DNA from: Patescibacteria group bacterium
Lineage (GTDB): Bacteria > Patescibacteriota > Minisyncoccia > Phycocordibacterales > Phycocordibacteraceae
Assembly: GCA_018823385.1 (NCBI GenBank)
Contig: JAHJIK010000063.1
Location: forward strand, 1-17,801
DNA length: 17,801 nucleotides
Direction: 5' to 3'
A program made the position numbers and the translations under genes. How positions within the stretch are numbered: the stretch's first letter is position 1; every line of letters begins with the position of its first letter. Below the pieces are notes generated by a model. It had not been told where the DNA came from. It searched no databases and saw only the letters and a list, made by a program, of their open reading frames with translations. Of the stretch, positions 14,742 through 17,801 are shown in pieces.

Positions 14742-14769
14742 GGTATACCATTCTTGACACCCTGCTCAA
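14742..14769 (-). promoter_or_regulatory. mnmA promoter, predicted leaderless
   Basis: TTGAGC (14764-14769), a 16-base spacer ending in TGG, and TATACC (14742-14747), followed by 6 bases (TCATAT) and the ATG. The layout is the same as at pepF. It overlaps the -35 of the divergent plus-strand gene. Confidence 0.65.
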
Positions 14770-14786
14770 AATTGTAATGCTATACA
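14754..14786 (+). promoter_or_regulatory. Promoter of the divergent orphan gene
   Basis: Extended -10 TGC-TATACA (14781-14786). Consensus TTGACA stands at 14754-14759, but the 21-base spacing is too long for normal use, so the extended -10 may do the work. The 10 bases ATGCTATACA are identical to those in the promoter at 6158-6167. Confidence 0.5.
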
Positions 14787-14812
14787 TAGCTCTCCCAGAA
14801 AGGAGGTGGACC

Positions 14813-15136
14813 TTGAGGAACTTTCAGCACCTATCGCAGGTAACAATCCGAATTGAGCGGGACTCAGCTGTCTTCTTTCGCAATCCCAACAGCACACGGG
14901 ATATGCTCCGAGTGGAAACCATACACACCCCTATTGATCTCGAGCTAACAGTACAAAATATACGGGGTCGATGGTGGGCAATGAAGATGAATGACGGAAC
15001 TTCTGTTCAACGAGGCATCCCTATCGAATCTGCCTCAGAAGAAGCGAGCCTCGAACGACTTTGGAATGACCTGATACTTACTTCGGTTGTGGGATGTAAT
15101 TCCAGAGGCATAACAGGACCGTTATTTGAAGAGTAA
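14813..15136 (+). CDS. Orphan 107-residue protein with TTG start
   Basis: The start is TTG at 14813, chosen because a near-perfect Shine-Dalgarno, AAAGGAGGTG (14799-14808), stands just upstream. The in-frame ATG at 14672 lies inside the mnmA coding region and before the promoter. The protein begins RNFQHLSQVTIRIERD after the start and ends SRGITGPLFEE. It is soluble, beta-rich in its first half (VTIRIERDSAVFF, IDLELTVQNI, RWWAMKM) and has one helix, ASEEASLERLWNDLIL. The family is not recognised. It is a single-gene unit divergent from mnmA and convergent with mltG, with its own terminator, like the orphan at 6206. Confidence 0.72.
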   Translation: MRNFQHLSQVTIRIERDSAVFFRNPNSTRDMLRVETIHTPIDLELTVQNIRGRWWAMKMNDGTSVQRGIPIESASEEASLERLWNDLILTSVVGCNSRGITGPLFEE

Positions 15137-15141
15137 TACTT

Positions 15142-15178
15142 AGAGTGCGGCACGTGCACGTTGCCGCACTCTTTATAT
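15142..15178 (+). terminator. Terminator between the convergent orphan gene and mltG
   Basis: AGAGTGCGGCA (15142-15152) and TGCCGCACTCT (15162-15172) form a perfect 11-bp stem with a 9-base loop, followed on the plus strand by TTATATT. It starts 5 bases after the orphan gene's stop and ends directly at the mltG stop codon, so it may serve both, although the minus-strand side lacks a T-run. Confidence 0.85.
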
Positions 15179-16175
15179 TCCGTATCGCGCTCTGTTAGCC
15201 TTATGTTCCTCGAACGTTTTTGCGTAGTGCATCACACCCTCATTATCAGTTAAGTAGTAGTAGTTATTCGATGCTATCGGCTCTAAGACAGCTTGAATAG
15301 CATCAAGTCCTGGATTGTTAATGGGTCCAGGCGGCAGTCCAACCACACGGTACGTATTGTAAGGCGAGTCTGATTCCAAATCTGATAGCGTTGGACTATA
15401 CGTTGGTCGCCCATAAATATACCCAAATACCGCATCAACTTGTAGCGGCATTTCATCCTCTAACCTATTCATCAGCACGCCGGCAATCTTTTGGCGCACT
15501 TCAAATGACCGCCCCCTCTTTCTCAAGTATTGAGGCAAAGGTCACAATCTCTTCGAGTGTAAACCTAGATTCTTCTATTTCTCCCCTGAGCGGTTCAATT
15601 CGCTCATCAAACGTTGTACGCATTCGCTCAATAACCACATCAGGAGTTACGTCAGGCATAAAGAAATAGGTGTCAGGGAACAAGTATCCCTCGTACACAG
15701 TTCCCTTTTCAATAAACTGTTCGGTATCAAAATCTGGTATCGCTCGCTTGAGTACGGCGGACATATCTCGCACCGTCATTCCTTCTGTTAAGGTTATGCG
15801 TTCTGGTGCAAAGCCAAACTCTCCGTTCACGAGGCGAACACCAACAGTAATGAGTGAAGCAGGGGTATCAAAAATATAGATTCCAGAATCAATATCATTA
15901 TCCTTGCCGAGTAATCGGAGTGACGCTGTGAATAGGAATGGAGAACGAATCACATATTCCTGATGAAGCGACTCTGCCACTACGGAGAGCGGTTGCCCCT
16001 CCTTTACTTCAACCATCATCCCAACTGGGAATGCAGATGGCGGTGTAGCAACGTACCAGAGTGCAACAGCACATCCAAGCACTGTAACGATGCCCAGAAC
16101 GACTACTACGTATCGTATACGCAGTAGAGCAAGTGCGCCGAGTGCGCGTAGAGCTATCGGTTGATGCAAATTCAT
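15173..16175 (-). pseudogene. mltG: Endolytic murein transglycosylase MltG, frameshifted
   Basis: MltG is a membrane-bound lytic transglycosylase that cuts nascent glycan strands and sets their length. The N-terminal frame (16175 down to 15501, 224 residues) has a membrane segment (21-43), EGYLFPDTY (162-170) and ASILEKE with the expected catalytic Glu (E218), then runs out after four more residues. The C-terminal part continues in another frame (about 15510 down to 15173): RSFEVRQKIAGVLMNRL, MPLQVDAV, YNTYRVVGLPPGPINNPG, to TAA. Removing one base from a run of five (C run at 15512-15516, plus strand) joins them as KEGRSFEV, giving a normal protein of about 333 residues. It starts inside the upstream stop (TAATG). 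Mutation, sequencing error or, less likely, programmed shift cannot be told apart here. Confidence 0.88.
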
Positions 16176-17557
16176 TATGTTGGCAAGTTGAACGGTGCTT
16201 CAGATGTTGAAGACTGGATACGTGGCATGGTTGGTGTTGTAACAGTTCCTGAAGGTATGTGATAGAGGGTTGCTAGTTCTTCAGTACTCATAATATTCCA
16301 CAGACCTTCATATGGATCATGGAAAAAGGCTCGACGTCGGTACATCTCTACCGCCAAGTGCTCTTCATGATGCTTGTGATGTCCGCCCGGATCTTCCCAC
16401 GGCCAATCACTAAAGCGTGTTGAAAGCCGCGAAGCAGGTCCAAGACTGTTATATGTCTCACTGTTAAAGGGCTTAAACATACCAAGCTGACTCGTGATCA
16501 TACTGCCCTGGAAGTTGTCCTTTGGTGCGGCATAGATACTACGAATACCCACATCAAATGCGAGCTTTGAGATGTTTCGCTCAATAGCTTTAATACGATC
16601 CTTCTGTCCTTCAGTTGGGCTTGGGAATCCAGCAACCTTTTTAACTTCCCCCGTAGCTTTATCGACATACTCAGACTGTATCTGAGACTCAGTCCGAATC
16701 TTTTCAATCTCTTCGCGACCTACATCTTTCCAGTCTTTTGCGCCACCAAACTTCTCCTTTTTGGATACCCGTATTACAAACTGTACCCACATCTGCTCGC
16801 CAGGACCAATGGATCCGCAACTTTCCAACACTTGCGCCAGTGGATCAATCTGCTCTTCAGGTTTCGCTACTCTATCCAAACCAAAATCTACATACGTCTT
16901 TATTGGATACGCATCTGGTCTACCAGATGGATGGGTAAACTCTGCACCAAACATACTCCAATGATGATCAGTTGGGTCAACGAGGCGTGAATAATCTTCT
17001 GTCTCTATGATTTCCATTCCAGGGTACTGCGCATAGAACGCAGACTCAATGAGTCGCCTAAAGCCTTCCCGAGTCCATACGTAAAACTTCACCTGTCCCC
17101 CGATGGAAACAAGTTCAAATGACCACCACGGACGCACAGCACCAAGAAATAGTCGCTTGTACCATGTAGATTCACCCGGAGCTTGGTGCAGGTTAGAGAA
17201 CACCGCCTCCATAGCAAGCGGGGTCTTCATAGTGTCGCGGGGTAGACGAAGCTCCAATAGAATGTATTTCTGCTTTGCAAGGTTCGCCGCCTTATTGGCC
17301 TGCACCCAACGCAAGAATGCGTATCGAACAAGTATGAACGGCATCCAGAGTGGTGCTAAGAACAACGCGAAATTAAAGTTTCTCATTGTCTGCTCAGGAG
17401 ATATGAAAAGAAAGAGAACGAGCGCTACAACAAACCCGATAATGATCGGGCGGGCCATAAGGTGCACACCTGCACCATCGTGACCTGAGTGTAATGCGTG
17501 TTCTATTACGTGGAGAAACGGAATGGGAGAACTGCTTCCATGTGCATCTGCAGACAT
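16175..17557 (-). CDS. Conserved two-TM protein, DUF8128-like
   Basis: A 460-residue protein with a short His-containing N-terminus, two adjacent membrane helices (about 36-53 and 62-82) and a large cytoplasmic part. Recognisable blocks are YPGMEIIETEDY (178-189), YPIKTYVDF (217-225), IDPLAQVLESCG (237-248), GPGEQMWVQFVI (251-262), a charged insert (265-330), a histidine cluster GGHHKHHEEH (391-400) and the ending STEELATLYHIPSG...APFNLP (424-459). This block order matches, as I remember it, a CPR family that often sits beside a HerA/VirB4-like DUF87 ATPase. No such ATPase is in this window. It is translationally coupled to mltG (TAATG). Its function is unknown; an envelope-associated or DNA/protein-export role is inference. 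Confidence 0.7.
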   Translation of the reverse strand: MSADAHGSSSPIPFLHVIEHALHSGHDGAGVHLMARPIIIGFVVALVLFLFISPEQTMRNFNFALFLAPLWMPFILVRYAFLRWVQANKAANLAKQKYILLELRLPRDTMKTPLAMEAVFSNLHQAPGESTWYKRLFLGAVRPWWSFELVSIGGQVKFYVWTREGFRRLIESAFYAQYPGMEIIETEDYSRLVDPTDHHWSMFGAEFTHPSGRPDAYPIKTYVDFGLDRVAKPEEQIDPLAQVLESCGSIGPGEQMWVQFVIRVSKKEKFGGAKDWKDVGREEIEKIRTESQIQSEYVDKATGEVKKVAGFPSPTEGQKDRIKAIERNISKLAFDVGIRSIYAAPKDNFQGSMITSQLGMFKPFNSETYNSLGPASRLSTRFSDWPWEDPGGHHKHHEEHLAVEMYRRRAFFHDPYEGLWNIMSTEELATLYHIPSGTVTTPTMPRIQSSTSEAPFNLPT

Positions 17558-17563
17558 GTTTCA

Positions 17564-17572
17564 AGTATACCA
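17564..17572 (-). promoter_or_regulatory. Extended -10 element of the DUF8128-like/mltG unit, predicted leaderless
   Basis: TGG-TATACT followed by TGAAAC and then the ATG: a 6-base gap. No clear -35 is seen because the terminator hairpin of the upstream gene occupies that stretch. Confidence 0.55.
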
Positions 17573-17580
17573 GCTGTTAA

Positions 17581-17612
17581 ACGAACAACACCGCCCTTCT
17601 GGGCGGTGTTGT
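17581..17612 (-). terminator. Terminator of the gene entering from the right edge
   Basis: A perfect 12-bp stem, ACAACACCGCCC (17585-17596) with GGGCGGTGTTGT (17601-17612), and a 4-base loop. On the minus strand it is followed only by a weak T-stretch (TCGTTT). It begins 2 bases after the stop codon at 17615-17617. Confidence 0.75.
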
Positions 17613-17614
17613 GG

Positions 17615-17801
17615 TTAGGCAAGTGCGTACGTGCCGTTTTTGTTTTTCTTGAAATGTTTCGTGTCGTTGAGATTCACGAGAATAGTATTGTCCTTCACGT
17701 ACCGTACTTTCTTCACTGCCTCGATTACCTCGTCGCGTGTAAGAGGTTTCTTCTTTAGTGCGTCGCGGATAACATCACGAACAACTCCTGGCTGGTATCC
17801 C
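17615..17801 (-). CDS. Partial gene, C-terminal winged-helix-like domain
   Basis: The last 61 codons of a gene whose start lies beyond the right edge. The frame reads GYQPGVVRDVIRDALKKKPL, then TRDEVIEAVKKVRYVKDN, TILVNLND, and ends KNKNGTYALA before TAA. Helix - helix - strand with a final GTYAL resembles the HARE-HTH type winged helix found at the C-terminus of some CPR sigma-like or transcription-associated proteins. The similarity is by eye and the rest of the protein is not visible. It is followed by a strong hairpin terminator, so it ends a transcription unit. Confidence 0.6.
   Translation of the reverse strand, partial: GYQPGVVRDVIRDALKKKPLTRDEVIEAVKKVRYVKDNTILVNLNDTKHFKKNKNGTYALA

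Noticed and set aside
14672..14812. Longer N-terminus for the 14813 orphan gene
   Set aside because: It would begin inside mnmA on the opposite strand and run through both promoters; the strong Shine-Dalgarno points to TTG at 14813.
15512..15516. Programmed +1 frameshift as the explanation for mltG
   Set aside because: Only the slippery run is present, with no supporting stimulatory element seen; mutation or homopolymer error is simpler.

Overview
The window reads as chromosomal DNA of a Candidate Phyla Radiation (Patescibacteria) bacterium, most likely of the Parcubacteria type. This is inferred from gene content; no search was run. The pointers are a cysteine-free ribosomal protein L36 and S4, an alanyl-tRNA synthetase that stops after the editing domain, a membrane-anchored baseplate-J-like protein, and a two-TM protein of a family I associate with CPR secretion-type loci. 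Almost everything is on the minus strand, so genes are transcribed from high to low coordinates.

Region 1 (1-4250): the start of a small membrane protein gene runs off the left edge. Then, in transcription order, comes an alpha operon fused to the L13-S9 pair: infA, rpmJ, rpsM, rpsK, rpsD, rpoA, rplQ, rplM, rpsI. It starts at a near-consensus promoter just before infA and ends at a hairpin terminator after rpsI. Region 2 (4252-5499): a membrane-anchored baseplate-J-like protein. Region 3 (5500-6663): a small accessory patch with two divergent orphan genes. Each has its own promoter and terminator. One is interrupted by an in-frame TGA; the other has strikingly GC-rich third codon positions.

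Region 4 (6664-14735): a long co-directional run: mnmA, an ATP-cone/Mrr-like endonuclease, a RecB-type PD-(D/E)XK nuclease with two CxxC pairs, a minimal O6-alkylguanine methyltransferase, ung, pepF, alaS, and two small membrane proteins. Genes abut or overlap, and internal promoters are visible. It combines tRNA thiolation, base-damage repair, two orphan nucleases, peptide turnover and tRNA charging. Region 5 (14736-15172): a divergent orphan gene (TTG start, strong Shine-Dalgarno) whose promoter overlaps that of mnmA. Region 6 (15173-17801): a conserved two-TM protein translationally coupled to mltG (frameshifted at a run of five G), and the C-terminal end of another gene closed by a 12-bp hairpin terminator.

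The most striking recurring signal is promoter architecture. Four minus-strand genes (17557, mnmA, the RecB-like nuclease, pepF) have an extended -10 element, TGG followed by TATACT, TATACC or TATCCT, exactly 6 bases before the ATG. This is what leaderless mRNAs would need. The small orphan genes instead have clear Shine-Dalgarno sites.
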